Assembly (NCBI RefSeq): GCF_900143025.1
Contig: NZ_FRCT01000005.1
Span: forward strand, 62,001-126,000
Source: Ruminococcus flavefaciens
Lineage (GTDB): Bacteria; Bacillota; Clostridia; Oscillospirales; Ruminococcaceae
Direction: 5' to 3'
DNA length: 64,000 bases
Shown: in pieces, positions 41,687 through 50,991 of the stretch
How the letters are laid out: each line of letters begins with the position of its first letter
Position numbering within the stretch: position 1 is the first letter of the stretch
Translations under genes and position numbers: made by a program
Notes under the pieces: generated by a model
Seen by the model: the letters and a program-made list of their open reading frames with translations, nothing else
What the model was told of the DNA's origin: nothing
Databases searched by the model: none

Positions 41687-41855
41687 AATTATCCTCCCTT
41701 TTCTTCATTAGTATGCTTATCATTTGATATAGGATAGGTTACAATTATAACATGAACTCTTTATCGTGTCAACAGCATTTTTTCACTGTATTCGTTGATT
41801 AATTTCAAATAATATGTTATACTAAGCTGTAATATTTAATGTGGAGGGAGCGCAT

Positions 41856-42446
41856 ATGAAGTATTTCAGGCTTGCAGATGAGGTCATAATGGTGAATGAC
41901 GATAACGAAGCTTTTTTCTACTGCTTCGGCGAAGAAAAATGGAAAAAGCAGGATGTCATTTGTAACGGTGATGAGATAACAGAAACAGAAGCACACAATG
42001 TCCTTGATGAACAGCGCCAAAGCCTGAACGATATGTTAAAGCTTGCAGAGAAAACTGCTGCCGAAAAGCACTCAGGACAGCTTGACAAAGGCGGCAATCC
42101 ATACTTTAACCACCCTCAGGCAGTTGCAGCACAGCTTGAAAATACCGAATATAAAATAGCAGCATATCTCCATGATGTATGCGAGGATACTCCCACTACC
42201 TTTGAAGATCTGCTTGAAATGGGTTTTGCTCCGAGGATAGTAGAGTCCATAAGGCTTCTTACAAAAGCTGAGGATATCTCATATGAGGAATATCTTGAAA
42301 AAATAAAGTCCGATGACTGTGCGAGAAATGTGAAAATGGCTGATATAAGACATAATATGGACATATCACGTATCCCATGTCCTTCGGAAAAGGACTTTGC
42401 AAGGCTTGAAAAATACAGAAAAGCCCTGAAATATCTGGAAGAATAA
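41856..42446 (+). CDS. HD-domain protein of the ppGpp-hydrolase (RelA/SpoT HD, MESH1-like) type
   Basis: A 196-residue protein. About 60 N-terminal residues of unknown type precede an HD domain: AAEKHSGQLDKGGNPYFNHP, then AAYLHDVCEDTPTTFEDLL (the H-D-V-x-E-D motif of RelA/SpoT hydrolase domains), LLTKAEDISYEEYL and VKMADIRHNMDI (metal-binding Asp). The C-terminal K-Y-R-K-A-L-K-Y-L helix matches single-domain alarmone hydrolases. There is no synthetase domain. A role in breaking down (p)ppGpp is likely by family but not proven. ATG 41856 follows GGAGGGAG; GTG 41841 lies before that site. Confidence 0.82.
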   Translation: MKYFRLADEVIMVNDDNEAFFYCFGEEKWKKQDVICNGDEITETEAHNVLDEQRQSLNDMLKLAEKTAAEKHSGQLDKGGNPYFNHPQAVAAQLENTEYKIAAYLHDVCEDTPTTFEDLLEMGFAPRIVESIRLLTKAEDISYEEYLEKIKSDDCARNVKMADIRHNMDISRIPCPSEKDFARLEKYRKALKYLEE

Positions 42447-42454
42447 TAGATTTT

Positions 42455-42485
42455 ACAGTCTGCAAAAATGCGGACTGTTTTTGAT
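42455..42485 (+). terminator. Terminator after the HD gene
   Basis: ACAGTCTGC / GCGGACTGT followed by a T-run. Confidence 0.8.
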
Positions 42486-42611
42486 TTGAAAAAAAAATTC
42501 TGAATTTGTGTTACACTTAAGATGTTTTTTGCAAGTAAGTGTTATGAAAGCACACAACAAGATCGATCAAAAGCTTTTAATAAATATTAATAACTCAAAA
42601 GAGGTGGTTAT

Positions 42612-43190
42612 ATGACAGATAATGAGTACCGTACTATGTACGAAATATCACCGCAGAAGGCACAGACAGCACTTTTCGACGAGTATCTGAACTATGTTTA
42701 TGCTATAGTTTACAATAAACTCAGAAGCTGCGGAAACCGCGAGGATATAGAGGAATGTGTGGGAGATACATTTTCTGCGGTATTTATAAGCTATGACAGG
42801 GAAGGCAAATTCAACGGTGATCTCAAGGGATTTATAGGAACTGTTGCAAGCAGAAAGGCTGTACAGATGTTCAGAAGGCTTTCGGCAAAAAGCAATTCCA
42901 CAGTTTATATCGAGGACGAGACTACAGAATTTGCAGACAGCCAGCGTATAGAGGAAAACGCTGAACGCTTGGAGATACGCAGTCTGCTGTTAAAGCTTAT
43001 CAAAAGTCTCGGCGAACCCGAGTCCACAATGGTGATACAAAAATACTATTACAACATGAATTCCACGGAGATCGCACAGAAGCACAGTATGTCGCCTGCT
43101 GTAGTAAGAGTAAAATGCAGCAGAGCACTGAAAAAGCTGAAAGAGCTGCTTTTAAAGGAAGGATATGACCTGAAGGAGGGAAATATATGA
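42612..43190 (+). CDS. ECF-type RNA polymerase sigma factor 3
   Basis: A 192-residue sigma-70 family protein. Region 2: ALFDEYLNYVYAIVYNKLR, EECVGDTFSAVFIS, FIGTVASRKAVQMFRR. Region 4: LGEPESTMVIQKYYYNMNS, then the helix-turn-helix HSMSPAVVRVKCSRALKKL. It is clearly a paralogue of sigma factor 1 at 32733. GAGGTGG precedes ATG 42612. The stop overlaps the next gene's ATG by four bases. A TGTTACA word at 42509 could be a -35 element, but no convincing -10 was found. Confidence 0.88.
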   Translation: MTDNEYRTMYEISPQKAQTALFDEYLNYVYAIVYNKLRSCGNREDIEECVGDTFSAVFISYDREGKFNGDLKGFIGTVASRKAVQMFRRLSAKSNSTVYIEDETTEFADSQRIEENAERLEIRSLLLKLIKSLGEPESTMVIQKYYYNMNSTEIAQKHSMSPAVVRVKCSRALKKLKELLLKEGYDLKEGNI

Positions 43191-44404
43191 AGGATAATAA
43201 GGAAATAAGCTTCGATATACTTGAAAACTCCGATATTAACAAGCTTGAAGAAATAGGCGCTGATAGTATGATGATAGATAAGTCTGCAAGAGACCGTATG
43301 CTGAAGATAACAAATCAAAAATATAAAGTGGAGAAAGAAATTATGAACAAAGAACAAAGAAATGAAAATATATCAGAAAATGAGGACGCTGTTACAGGCG
43401 TTGAAACCTACAGACGCAGAGGAATTTCGAGAATAATATATACTACTCTCTGCTCCGCTGCCGCACTGGCACTTGTCTGCGGAAGCATATATATGTTAAG
43501 CAGAAAAAACGGTGTTGTCGATACTCCTCCTGAGCCCCTTGAAAAGGCAAGTACACCCATAGTATCTGATACTACGGTCACTGCGTCAGCAACTAAATCC
43601 ACAGTTTCGGCTTCAAAGACAGAAAAAACTGAAACTACTGCCGATACTTCTGCTGTTACAACAGATATTACTACTATAGAAACAGAAGCAGTTACAAATA
43701 ATAATGCTGTTTCCGAAACAGAGATCGACCCGAAATGGATAACCAAATATGACTCGATTGACCCTGCCGAAGCTACACAGGAAAAGCTCGATGCAGCTTT
43801 TCAGAGAGCTATGGATAAGTTCATGTTCGGAAAAAACTTCTATGGTTACGGTAAAACAACCAACCCATATGAAGTTGATATATCTTTAGTTCCTGCATGG
43901 GACATAAAGGCTGATATGCGAGACATAAACGGTGATAATGTACCCGAACTTTTCATCTCTTATGATATGAGATGCGAAAGCGGACAAAGAACAATAATGT
44001 TTATCTATGACGGTAATGATTTCATAGCTCCAACAGTGAAAGGATTCAAAACAGATGACTATGAAATGCTCCTTAACATCGACGCTGCGTGGATGACTTA
44101 CAATCAGGAGGATAAATGCCTTTATCTTGAGGACAAGTCAGGTTACAACTTTACACGTAAAATAAAATTCGACAGCGATAATTCATTTGCCCTTGTTGAA
44201 ATGTTCAATTATACGGGATATTATGTAAACGGAGAGCTGATAAAAAAAGGCGATGATTACATCGGTGTTGGAAATCCTGTGTACAAAAGCGGAAAACTTG
44301 GTGATCTCCCGGGAGAATGGATGGACGCTGAAACATTATATGCTGATAAGAATATTAAAGCTGAGATGTATGAAGAAAATCCGTATGACTACCCCGGTTT
44401 ATAA
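43187..44404 (+). CDS. Membrane-anchored partner of sigma factor 3 (putative anti-sigma)
   Basis: A 405-residue protein. Cytoplasmic residues 1-82 include FDILENSDINKLEEI and VTGVETYRRR, both resembling the partner of sigma 1. One membrane helix spans about 84-104 (IYTTLCSAAALALVCGSIYM). A Thr/Ser/Glu-rich linker reaches residue 185. The outer domain has MRDINGDNVPELFISYD, a Ca-binding loop of the FG-GAP/VCBS kind, with beta strands after it. It is translated together with the sigma factor (ATGA overlap). An anti-sigma function is inferred from pairing and topology; what it senses is unknown. Confidence 0.7.
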   Translation: MKDNKEISFDILENSDINKLEEIGADSMMIDKSARDRMLKITNQKYKVEKEIMNKEQRNENISENEDAVTGVETYRRRGISRIIYTTLCSAAALALVCGSIYMLSRKNGVVDTPPEPLEKASTPIVSDTTVTASATKSTVSASKTEKTETTADTSAVTTDITTIETEAVTNNNAVSETEIDPKWITKYDSIDPAEATQEKLDAAFQRAMDKFMFGKNFYGYGKTTNPYEVDISLVPAWDIKADMRDINGDNVPELFISYDMRCESGQRTIMFIYDGNDFIAPTVKGFKTDDYEMLLNIDAAWMTYNQEDKCLYLEDKSGYNFTRKIKFDSDNSFALVEMFNYTGYYVNGELIKKGDDYIGVGNPVYKSGKLGDLPGEWMDAETLYADKNIKAEMYEENPYDYPGL

Positions 44405-44405
44405 G

Positions 44406-44434
44406 AAAAAAGGCGCACAATGTGCGCCTTTTTC
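44406..44434 (+). terminator. Terminator after sigma module 3
   Basis: AGGCGCAC / GTGCGCCT with A-run before and T-run after. Confidence 0.85.
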
Positions 44435-44476
44435 GTACATATGGGCAGGGCTACGGTGAAAACTCCTGTTATTGAT

Positions 44477-44523
44477 AAAAAGCTCCCCGAATGGCAGTTC
44501 AGAACCGCTTCGGGGAGCTTTTA
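44477..44523 (-). terminator. prfB terminator
   Basis: AAGCTCCCCGAA / TTCGGGGAGCTT with a T-run on the minus strand, 36 bases beyond the prfB stop. Confidence 0.8.
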
Positions 44524-44558
44524 TAGTTTAAAATAATGGTATCAATTTATTTTCTTGA

Positions 44559-45677
44559 TTACTTTTCGAGTGTTCCGTGAGAGAGAGACTTCAGGTATGC
44601 GTTGATAAAACCGTCGATATCTCCGTCCATAACTGCCTGGATATTACCGTTTTCAAAGCCTGTACGTGTGTCCTTTACAAGAGTGTACGGCATGAATACA
44701 TAGGAACGTATCTGTGAGCCCCATGCGATCTGGTTCTGAACGCCCTTGATATCCTCGATCTTTTCGAGGTGCTCACGCTCCTTGATCTCAATGAGCTTTG
44801 AACGGAGCATCTTCATAGCGTAGTCCTTGTTCTGGTACTGGCTTCGCTGAGTCTGACAGGATACAACGATACCTGTAGGCTTGTGGATAAGACGTACAGC
44901 AGAGCTGGTCTTGTTTACCTTCTGACCGCCTGCGCCGCTTGAACGGTAAACTTCCATTTCGATATCCTCAGGACGGATATCAACTTCGATAGAGTCGTCA
45001 AGCTCGGGCATAACTTCAAGTGCAGCAAATGAAGTATGTCTGCGTCCCTGTGCGTCGAAAGGAGATACACGGACAAGTCTGTGAACGCCTGACTCCGATT
45101 TCATATAGCCGTATGCGTTTTCGCCCTCGATAAGGATAGAAGCTGACTTCATTCCTGCTTCATCACCGTCAAGATAATCCAGCAGTTCAACCTTGAATTC
45201 GTGGCGTTCAGCCCAGCGGTTGTACATACGGTAGAGCATTTCTGCCCAGTCCTGAGCCTCTGTACCGCCTGCACCTGCATGGAAGGTAAGGATAGCGTTT
45301 GCGTTGTCGTACTCGCCTGTGAGCAGAGTTGCAAGCTTTTCGTCCTCAAGCTTTGTCTTGAAAGATTCGGACTCCTTCTTTATTTCTTCGATATCGCTCT
45401 CGTCGTCAGCCTCGATAGAAAGCTCGATAAGAGCGATGATATCTTCAAGATTTTCGTTGAGTTGATTGTAATGCTCGATCTTTCTTTCGAGAGACTTCTG
45501 TTCTTTAAGGACCTTCTGAGAATTTTCGAGGTCGTCCCAGAAGCCTTCTTTGGCAGTTTCTTCTCCGAGTTCTGCTACTCTTTTTTTGGCTTTTTCTATA
45601 TTCAGAACGTCTGCAAGCTCCTTCATTTCATCGCGGTAGCCCGTCATTTCGACTCTGAGTTCATCAAGTATTATCAT
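44559..45677 (-). CDS. prfB: Peptide chain release factor 2
   Basis: A 372-residue release factor that ends translation at UGA and UAA. The peptidyl-tRNA hydrolysis motif is SSGAGGQKVNKTSS (G-G-Q). The codon-recognition tripeptide S-P-F is in RVSPFDAQGRRHTSF, marking RF2 rather than RF1. Translation runs straight through the N-terminal region where many bacteria have an in-frame TGA and a +1 frameshift, so self-regulation by frameshift is absent here. ATG 45677 follows AAAGGA; the open frame extends ten codons upstream without a ribosome site. Confidence 0.96.
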   Translation of the reverse strand: MIILDELRVEMTGYRDEMKELADVLNIEKAKKRVAELGEETAKEGFWDDLENSQKVLKEQKSLERKIEHYNQLNENLEDIIALIELSIEADDESDIEEIKKESESFKTKLEDEKLATLLTGEYDNANAILTFHAGAGGTEAQDWAEMLYRMYNRWAERHEFKVELLDYLDGDEAGMKSASILIEGENAYGYMKSESGVHRLVRVSPFDAQGRRHTSFAALEVMPELDDSIEVDIRPEDIEMEVYRSSGAGGQKVNKTSSAVRLIHKPTGIVVSCQTQRSQYQNKDYAMKMLRSKLIEIKEREHLEKIEDIKGVQNQIAWGSQIRSYVFMPYTLVKDTRTGFENGNIQAVMDGDIDGFINAYLKSLSHGTLEK

Positions 45678-45769
45678 AGCTGTAATTCCTTTCAAACATA
45701 GATACATATATTATAGCACAGATTTGCGCAGACTGCAAGTAGGAAATGAGAAAATTTCGCGTTTTTTTT

Positions 45770-45861
45770 GTAGGGGACGGTGACTCCCTACAGTGTAGGG
45801 AGATGTCAGCAAAGCTGACAGAGGGTCGCGGCTTCTGTTGGAAGTCCTCGATGTCCCGAGC
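45770..45861 (+). repeat. 92-bp structured repeat, copy 1
   Basis: It begins GTAGGGGACGG and holds two hairpins: CTCCCTACA-G-TGTAGGGAG and TGTCAGC-AAA-GCTGACA. An inverted copy of the same length with two mismatches lies at 58118-58209. Confidence 0.85.
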
Positions 45862-45888
45862 CGTTAGCTGAATTGAGAATGTAGGGGC

Positions 45889-45955
45889 GGATATTATCCG
45901 CCCGCGCCTGACTTTTCTTACGGCTAAGGGCTAAAGGCTAATGGCTAACGGCTAA
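45889..45955. repeat. GTAGGGGCG hairpin and heptamer array (locus 2)
   Basis: GGGCGGATATTATCCGCCC (45895-45913) is a hairpin like those at 52273, 57966 and 58006. At 45921-45955 five heptamers GGCTAAN follow in register, with N = G, A, T, C, A. Confidence 0.75.
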
Positions 45956-45962
45956 ATTGGTC

Positions 45963-45991
45963 TTGACAAACGGGATTTTATCGTGTATAAT
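45963..45991 (+). promoter_or_regulatory. SigA promoter of the valS T-box transcript
   Basis: TTGACA (45963-45968), 17-base spacer, TATAAT (45986-45991): full consensus. Confidence 0.85.
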
Positions 45992-45997
45992 AAAAAA

Positions 45998-46262
45998 GTA
46001 TTCAAAGGCGATGATGAAGAGGAGTACGTAAGATACCCGATTTTCAGAGAGCTGCCGTGAGGTGAAAGGCAGTATGAGGGGCTTGTGGAAGTAGCTTCGG
46101 AGCTTCGCGTGCCAACGGCTTATGCTCAGTAGTATGCGGCGTGGTCCTCACGTTACAGGGGAAGAGGTTTTGCGACCTCGCAGAGTGCGGGAGAAAACTC
46201 CCGAATTCAGGTGGTAACACGGACTTAGTTCGCCCTGAACCTTAACGGTTCAGGGCTTTTTT
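45998..46262 (+). ncRNA. T-box leader for valS
   Basis: A tRNA-sensing T-box leader. Stem I has GAAGAGGAGTA and AGAGAG with GGTGAAAGGC. A GTA triplet at 46091, in GGAAGTAGC, fits a valine specifier codon. The T-box sequence AGGTGGTAACACGG (46209-46222) gives TGGT to pair with the tRNA acceptor end, and forms the antiterminator with CGCCCTGA. The competing terminator is GCCCTGAACC / GGTTCAGGGC plus T-run (46232-46262). Uncharged tRNA-Val would allow read-through into valS. Confidence 0.95.
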
Positions 46263-46332
46263 AATTCGGAATACATAATTCCGGATTCTGCACTCCGAAT
46301 TCCTGATTTAACTGACTGAAAGGAAGATTTGA

Positions 46333-48954
46333 ATGGCAAAGGAACTTGCAAAGGCTTATAACCCCAAGGACTTTGAGGATCGTATCTATGCGGCATGGAA
46401 TGACAAGGGCTGCTTCCGTGCAGAGGCTGATCCGAAGAAAACGCCCTATACTATAGTTATCCCACCTCCGAACATCACAGGACAGCTCCACATGGGACAC
46501 GCCCTTGATGAGACATTACAGGATATCCTTATCCGCTGGAAGAGAATGAGCGGCTACAGCGCACTGTGGCTCCCGGGTACAGACCATGCTGCTATAGCTA
46601 CAGAGGCTAAGATCGTTGAGGCTATGCGCAAGGAAGGCGTTACTAAGGAAGATCTCGGACGCGAGGGCTTTATGAAACGCGCTTGGGAATGGAAGAAGCA
46701 GTACGGCGGACGTATCGTTGAACAGCTCAAAAAGCTGGGTTCTTCCTGTGACTGGTCAAGAGAGCGTTTCACAATGGACGAGGGCTGCTCAAAGGCTGTA
46801 AAGGAAGTTTTCATCAAGTACTACGAAAAAGGTCTCATTTACAGAGGCGAGCGTATAATCAACTGGTGCCCAAAGTGCCGCACTTCGCTTTCCGATGCTG
46901 AGGTAACTTATGAGGATCAGGCAGGTCATTTCTGGCATCTCCGCTACAAGATCAAAGACAGCGACGGATATTTAGAGCTTGCTACAACACGTCCCGAAAC
47001 TCTCCTCGGTGATACAGCTGTTGCTGTAAATCCAAAGGACGAGCGTTACACTGACCTTGTAGGCAAGACAGTTATACTTCCTCTTGTTCACCGCGAGATA
47101 CCTATTGTTGCCGATGACTATGTTGAAATGGACTTCGGTACAGGTGTAGTTAAGATAACTCCTGCACACGACCCTAACGACTTCGAGGTAGGTCTCCGTC
47201 ATAATCTTCCTGTTATCAACGTAATGAACGACGATGCAACTATCGTTGACGATTACCCCGAGTATGCAGGTATGGACAGATATGAGGCAAGAAAGAAGAT
47301 AGTAGAGGACCTTGAAAAGGAAGGCGCACTCGTTAAGATAGAGGAATACAGCCATAACGTAGGTACCTGCTACCGCTGCGGAACTACAGTTGAGCCAAAG
47401 GTTTCAACACAGTGGTTCGTAAAGATGAAGCCTCTTGCAGAGCCTGCTATAGCAGCTGTAAAGAACGGCGATACAAAGTTCGTTCCAGAGCGTTTTGACA
47501 AGATATATTTCCACTGGCTGGAAAATATCAAGGACTGGTGTATCTCCCGTCAGATATGGTGGGGACATCAGATACCTGCATTCTACTGCGATGCCTGCGG
47601 TGAAATGGTTGTAACAAAGGAGAGCAGCGCAGTTTGTCCTAAGTGCGGCAAGCCAATGAGACAGGATCCCGATACTCTCGATACATGGTTCAGCTCTGCA
47701 CTCTGGCCGTTCTCAACACTTGGCTGGCCTGAGAATACAGAGGACTTAAAGTACTTCTACCCAACAAATACTCTCGTAACAGGCTATGACATCATCTTCT
47801 TCTGGGTAATCAGAATGATGTTCAGCGGTCTGGAGAACATGGGCAAGGTACCATTTGATACAGTTCTTATCCACGGTCTTGTACGTGATGCGCAGGGACG
47901 CAAGATGTCCAAGTCTCTCGGCAACGGTATCGATCCGCTCGAAGTTATCAACGAGTATGGTGCCGATGCACTCAGATTTATGCTTGCTACAGGTAACTCA
48001 CCCGGAAACGATATGCGTTATATCGACGATAAGGTAAAGGCAGCACGTAACTTCGCAAACAAGCTCTGGAACGCTTCACGTTTCATTATGATGAACCTCC
48101 CCGAGGACTTCGAGTTCAAGGGACTTCCTTCCGAGCTTGAGCTGGAGGACAAGTGGCTCGTTAACAAGTTCAATCAGCTTGCTAAGGAGGTCGGCGAGAA
48201 CCTTGACAGATACGAGCTTGGTGTTGCTTCACAGAAGATATACGACTTTATCTGGGATGTTTACTGCGACTGGTACATCGAGCTCACAAAGCCAAGAATA
48301 CAGGCAGGCGGCGAGACAATGGCAAAGGCTCAGGCAGTACTTGTATGGGCAATGCAGGGTATGCTGAAGCTCCTTCACCCATTCATGCCGTTCATCACTG
48401 AGGAGATATGGCAGGTACTCACAAATGAGAAGTCCATGATAATCCTCGAAACATACCCGACTTACGATGCTTCTATCGACTTCAGCGCCGAGGAGAAGGC
48501 ATTTGAGAAGATAATCTCAGCTATCAAGGCTATAAGAAATACACGTACAGAAATGAACGTACCTCCGTCGGTAAAGGCTAAGCTCTTCATCGAGACAGCT
48601 GATAAGGAGCTCTTCAAATCCTGTGCAGTATTCTTCGAGAAGCTTGCATCTGCTTCCGCAGTTGAGACAGGTGACAAATTCGATATCCCCGATTCCGCAA
48701 ACGCTGTTACCGATTCCGCTCGTATATTCATTCCTATGGACGAGCTTGTTGACAAGGAGAAGGAAATAGCACGTCTTGAAAAGGAAAAGGCAAAGGTACA
48801 GAAGGATATCGACTTCCTCAGCGGAAAGCTCAATAATCAGGGCTTTATCGCAAAGGCTCCTGCACAGCTCATAGATGCCGAGAAGGCAAAGCTCGCAAAG
48901 GCAGAGGAAAAAATGGCAAAGATAGAGCAGTCTATCGCAGCCTTCAAAAAGTAA
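46333..48954 (+). CDS. valS: Valyl-tRNA synthetase
   Basis: An 873-residue class I aminoacyl-tRNA synthetase that charges tRNA-Val. HIGH motif: PPPNITGQLHMGHALDE. KMSKS motif: DAQGRKMSKSLGNGIDPLE. The editing domain lies in between (LATTRPETLLGDTAVAVNP, FGTGVVKITPAHDPNDFEVG). Zinc-type Cys pairs are present (CPKCRTS, CYRCGTTVE, CDACGE, CPKCGK). The C-terminus ends in the Lys/Glu-rich coiled coil typical of ValS. GAAAGGAAG precedes ATG 46333. Expression is controlled by the T-box upstream, and a terminator follows. Confidence 0.98.
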   Translation: MAKELAKAYNPKDFEDRIYAAWNDKGCFRAEADPKKTPYTIVIPPPNITGQLHMGHALDETLQDILIRWKRMSGYSALWLPGTDHAAIATEAKIVEAMRKEGVTKEDLGREGFMKRAWEWKKQYGGRIVEQLKKLGSSCDWSRERFTMDEGCSKAVKEVFIKYYEKGLIYRGERIINWCPKCRTSLSDAEVTYEDQAGHFWHLRYKIKDSDGYLELATTRPETLLGDTAVAVNPKDERYTDLVGKTVILPLVHREIPIVADDYVEMDFGTGVVKITPAHDPNDFEVGLRHNLPVINVMNDDATIVDDYPEYAGMDRYEARKKIVEDLEKEGALVKIEEYSHNVGTCYRCGTTVEPKVSTQWFVKMKPLAEPAIAAVKNGDTKFVPERFDKIYFHWLENIKDWCISRQIWWGHQIPAFYCDACGEMVVTKESSAVCPKCGKPMRQDPDTLDTWFSSALWPFSTLGWPENTEDLKYFYPTNTLVTGYDIIFFWVIRMMFSGLENMGKVPFDTVLIHGLVRDAQGRKMSKSLGNGIDPLEVINEYGADALRFMLATGNSPGNDMRYIDDKVKAARNFANKLWNASRFIMMNLPEDFEFKGLPSELELEDKWLVNKFNQLAKEVGENLDRYELGVASQKIYDFIWDVYCDWYIELTKPRIQAGGETMAKAQAVLVWAMQGMLKLLHPFMPFITEEIWQVLTNEKSMIILETYPTYDASIDFSAEEKAFEKIISAIKAIRNTRTEMNVPPSVKAKLFIETADKELFKSCAVFFEKLASASAVETGDKFDIPDSANAVTDSARIFIPMDELVDKEKEIARLEKEKAKVQKDIDFLSGKLNNQGFIAKAPAQLIDAEKAKLAKAEEKMAKIEQSIAAFKK

Positions 48955-48967
48955 TAAGTAACGCAAT

Positions 48968-49001
48968 AAGCTCCCCGAACGTTTCGGGGAGCTTATTTTT
49001 A
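48968..49001 (+). terminator. valS terminator
   Basis: AAGCTCCCCGAA / TTCGGGGAGCTT followed by ATTTTTAA. The arms match those of the prfB terminator. Confidence 0.85.
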
Positions 49002-49035
49002 ATGTATAATGAAGGAAGAATATTATGAAAAACTC

Positions 49036-50568
49036 TTAATCAAAGATTTCTTCATCTTCAGGAGCCTTATGTGTTCTTTCTGACTTTTTGCTCTTTGTTG
49101 CAGGCTCTTCGTCCTCGTCCTCAGCTTCATCGTTCTTCTTTGAATTCTTTTCTTCTTTTTCGTCATTATCCTTTTCTTCGGCAGGAGTCTCCTGTACCTG
49201 TTCGTCGAGAGTAACGACTATAGTCTTTTCAACGCCGTTTCTGAGAAGTGTGAGCTCGAATTCATCGCCTGCTGAGTGCTTGTTCTTCTTTGCAACGAGT
49301 TCGTCTGATGTAGTTACCTTTTCGCCGTCAGCCTTAATGATTATATCGCCGACCTTGATGCCTGCCTTATCAGCGGCACTGCCTTCGTTTACTTCCTTTA
49401 CGAGTACACCTACAGGAAGATTGTACATATCGGCTGCTGTTTCATCAATACCTCTACAGCTTATACCGAGCTGTGGCTTACCGGTAACATAGCCGAACTT
49501 CATTAGATCGTCAATGATAGAAGCAGTTGCATTTGAAGGGATAGCAAATCCGATACCCTCGATAGATGCACCTGATGAAGAGTAAGAAGATGACATTTTT
49601 GAAGAGTTGATACCGATTACCTGACCATACTTATTGATAAGAGGACCGCCTGAGTTTCCTGAGTTTATAGCCGCATCAGTCTGGATAAGGTTCATTGCCT
49701 TATCATTGATAGTGATATCACGGTCAAGACCTGAGATCATACCGCCTGTAACAGTATTTTTAAGCTCGAAGCCAAGAGGATTACCGATAGCAATTACAGA
49801 TTCGCCAAGCTGGAGCTCATCGCTGTTGCCGAATTCAGCAGGTGTAAGACCTGTTGCGTCGATCTTGAGAACTGCGAGATCAAGGGCAACATCGTAGCCA
49901 ATGACCTCTGCATCGTATGTTTCGTCGTCGTCGAGAAGAATTTTTATTCCCTTTGCACAACCTGCGCCGTATTCGCTGTCATAGATAACATGAGCATTTG
50001 TAACGATATATCCGTTTTCTGATACAACAACGCCTGTACCTGTTCCCTTGTATTCTCTTGTCTGTGGTTCAGACTGACCGCCGCCGTAGTCAAATCCGTC
50101 GAAGCCGCCGAAACCGCCAAATCCGAAATCGAAGAATTCATTAGGGATAGAGGACTGTACCTGTGTTTCCAATTCAAATGAAGACTCGATACCAACTACC
50201 GAAGGAAGTACCTTCTTTACGATCTCCTCAGTTGAAAGTGCCTTGCCGTCTGACTCAACAGGCTCGATAATGCTGATATTCTGTGCAGCAAGCTTTGTCT
50301 TGGCAGTGTTGCTGCTGTCAGTCTTTTCATCTTTGTCGTTATCCTCAACTACAGAAACTGTTGAAACGCTGTCATCTGAGAAATAGCGGTAAGCCTGTAT
50401 AGAACCGCCTGAAACGATCGCCATAGCCATTATGAAAGCAGCTGCTTTCAGACCTGTACGCTTTTTCGGAGGCTTGTTGTTATTGCCGCCGTCTGTACTG
50501 AAGCCGTTGTAATTGTTTCCGTTCTCCTCTGTACCGTTGTTATTATAATTATAGTTGTATTCACTCAT
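49036..50568 (-). CDS. HtrA/DegP-type membrane-anchored serine protease
   Basis: A 510-residue HtrA protease for quality control of exported proteins. An Asn/Tyr-rich cytoplasmic N-terminus precedes one membrane helix (about 38-58, LKAAAFIMAMAIVSGGSI). The catalytic triad is H193 (IVTNAHVIYD), D230 (VALDLAVLKID) and S306 (INSGNSGGPLI). A Gly/Phe/Asp-rich loop (FDFGFGGFGGFDGFDYGG) precedes the protease core. One PDZ domain follows (LGISCRGIDE to TLLRNGVEKTIVV), and then a tail of about 55 residues rich in Glu, Lys and Asp. ATG 50568 is preferred because AAAGGAA is placed correctly for it; ATG 50589 overlaps that site. Confidence 0.92.
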   Translation of the reverse strand: MSEYNYNYNNNGTEENGNNYNGFSTDGGNNNKPPKKRTGLKAAAFIMAMAIVSGGSIQAYRYFSDDSVSTVSVVEDNDKDEKTDSSNTAKTKLAAQNISIIEPVESDGKALSTEEIVKKVLPSVVGIESSFELETQVQSSIPNEFFDFGFGGFGGFDGFDYGGGQSEPQTREYKGTGTGVVVSENGYIVTNAHVIYDSEYGAGCAKGIKILLDDDETYDAEVIGYDVALDLAVLKIDATGLTPAEFGNSDELQLGESVIAIGNPLGFELKNTVTGGMISGLDRDITINDKAMNLIQTDAAINSGNSGGPLINKYGQVIGINSSKMSSSYSSSGASIEGIGFAIPSNATASIIDDLMKFGYVTGKPQLGISCRGIDETAADMYNLPVGVLVKEVNEGSAADKAGIKVGDIIIKADGEKVTTSDELVAKKNKHSAGDEFELTLLRNGVEKTIVVTLDEQVQETPAEEKDNDEKEEKNSKKNDEAEDEDEEPATKSKKSERTHKAPEDEEIFD

Positions 50569-50750
50569 ATTATTCACGTTCCTTTTCATTTATTTTTCTG
50601 AGGTTCTCCCTCAGCCTGTGATTATATTATATTCAGCCTATGTGAAATAAAAATGCGGTAATTGTATTTTTTTTAAGAAGTTTATGTGTAATTTTTTTCA
50701 CATTCATCTGTCTTATGTGAAAACAGTGTGACATTTGGTCAGCACTTAGA

Positions 50751-50900
50751 TTAATTCGGAATGCGTAATTAGGAATTCGGAATTAATGGTATCGGCTTCG
50801 CCGATAAAATGAAATGATATTCTTCAGATCCATTGCCGCAAGGCGATACGTTAATTACGAATTAAAATTCGTTTTGCGGGCTGTCGAGGACGCCGGCCCT
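50751..50900. repeat. Intergenic GGAATTCGGAATTAA-type repeats
   Basis: The gap between htrA and the CNNM gene holds AATTCGGAATGCG, GGAATTCGGAATTAA and small hairpins (TCGGCTTCGCCGA, TGCCGCAAGGCG), like blocks at 7131 and 46265. The rest of the 420-bp gap is AT-rich without a gene. Confidence 0.6.
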
Positions 50901-50932
50901 ACTGATCCCTTCAAATTTTTAAAACATTGCCC

Positions 50933-50961
50933 TTGCATTATTTTAATATATATGATATAAT
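50933..50961 (+). promoter_or_regulatory. SigA-type promoter of the CNNM-family gene
   Basis: TTGCAT (50933-50938), 17-base spacer, TATAAT (50956-50961). Confidence 0.7.
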
Positions 50962-50991
50962 AAAAACATTATATATAAGGAAAGGAAAATT

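Noticed and set aside
44559-45677. Programmed +1 frameshift in prfB
   Set aside because: The reading frame is continuous from ATG 45677; no in-frame TGA was found in the N-terminal region.
45921-45955. Telomere-like repeat (TTAGCC/GGCTAA)
   Set aside because: Short internal arrays in a chromosome with genes on both sides; no sign of a linear end.
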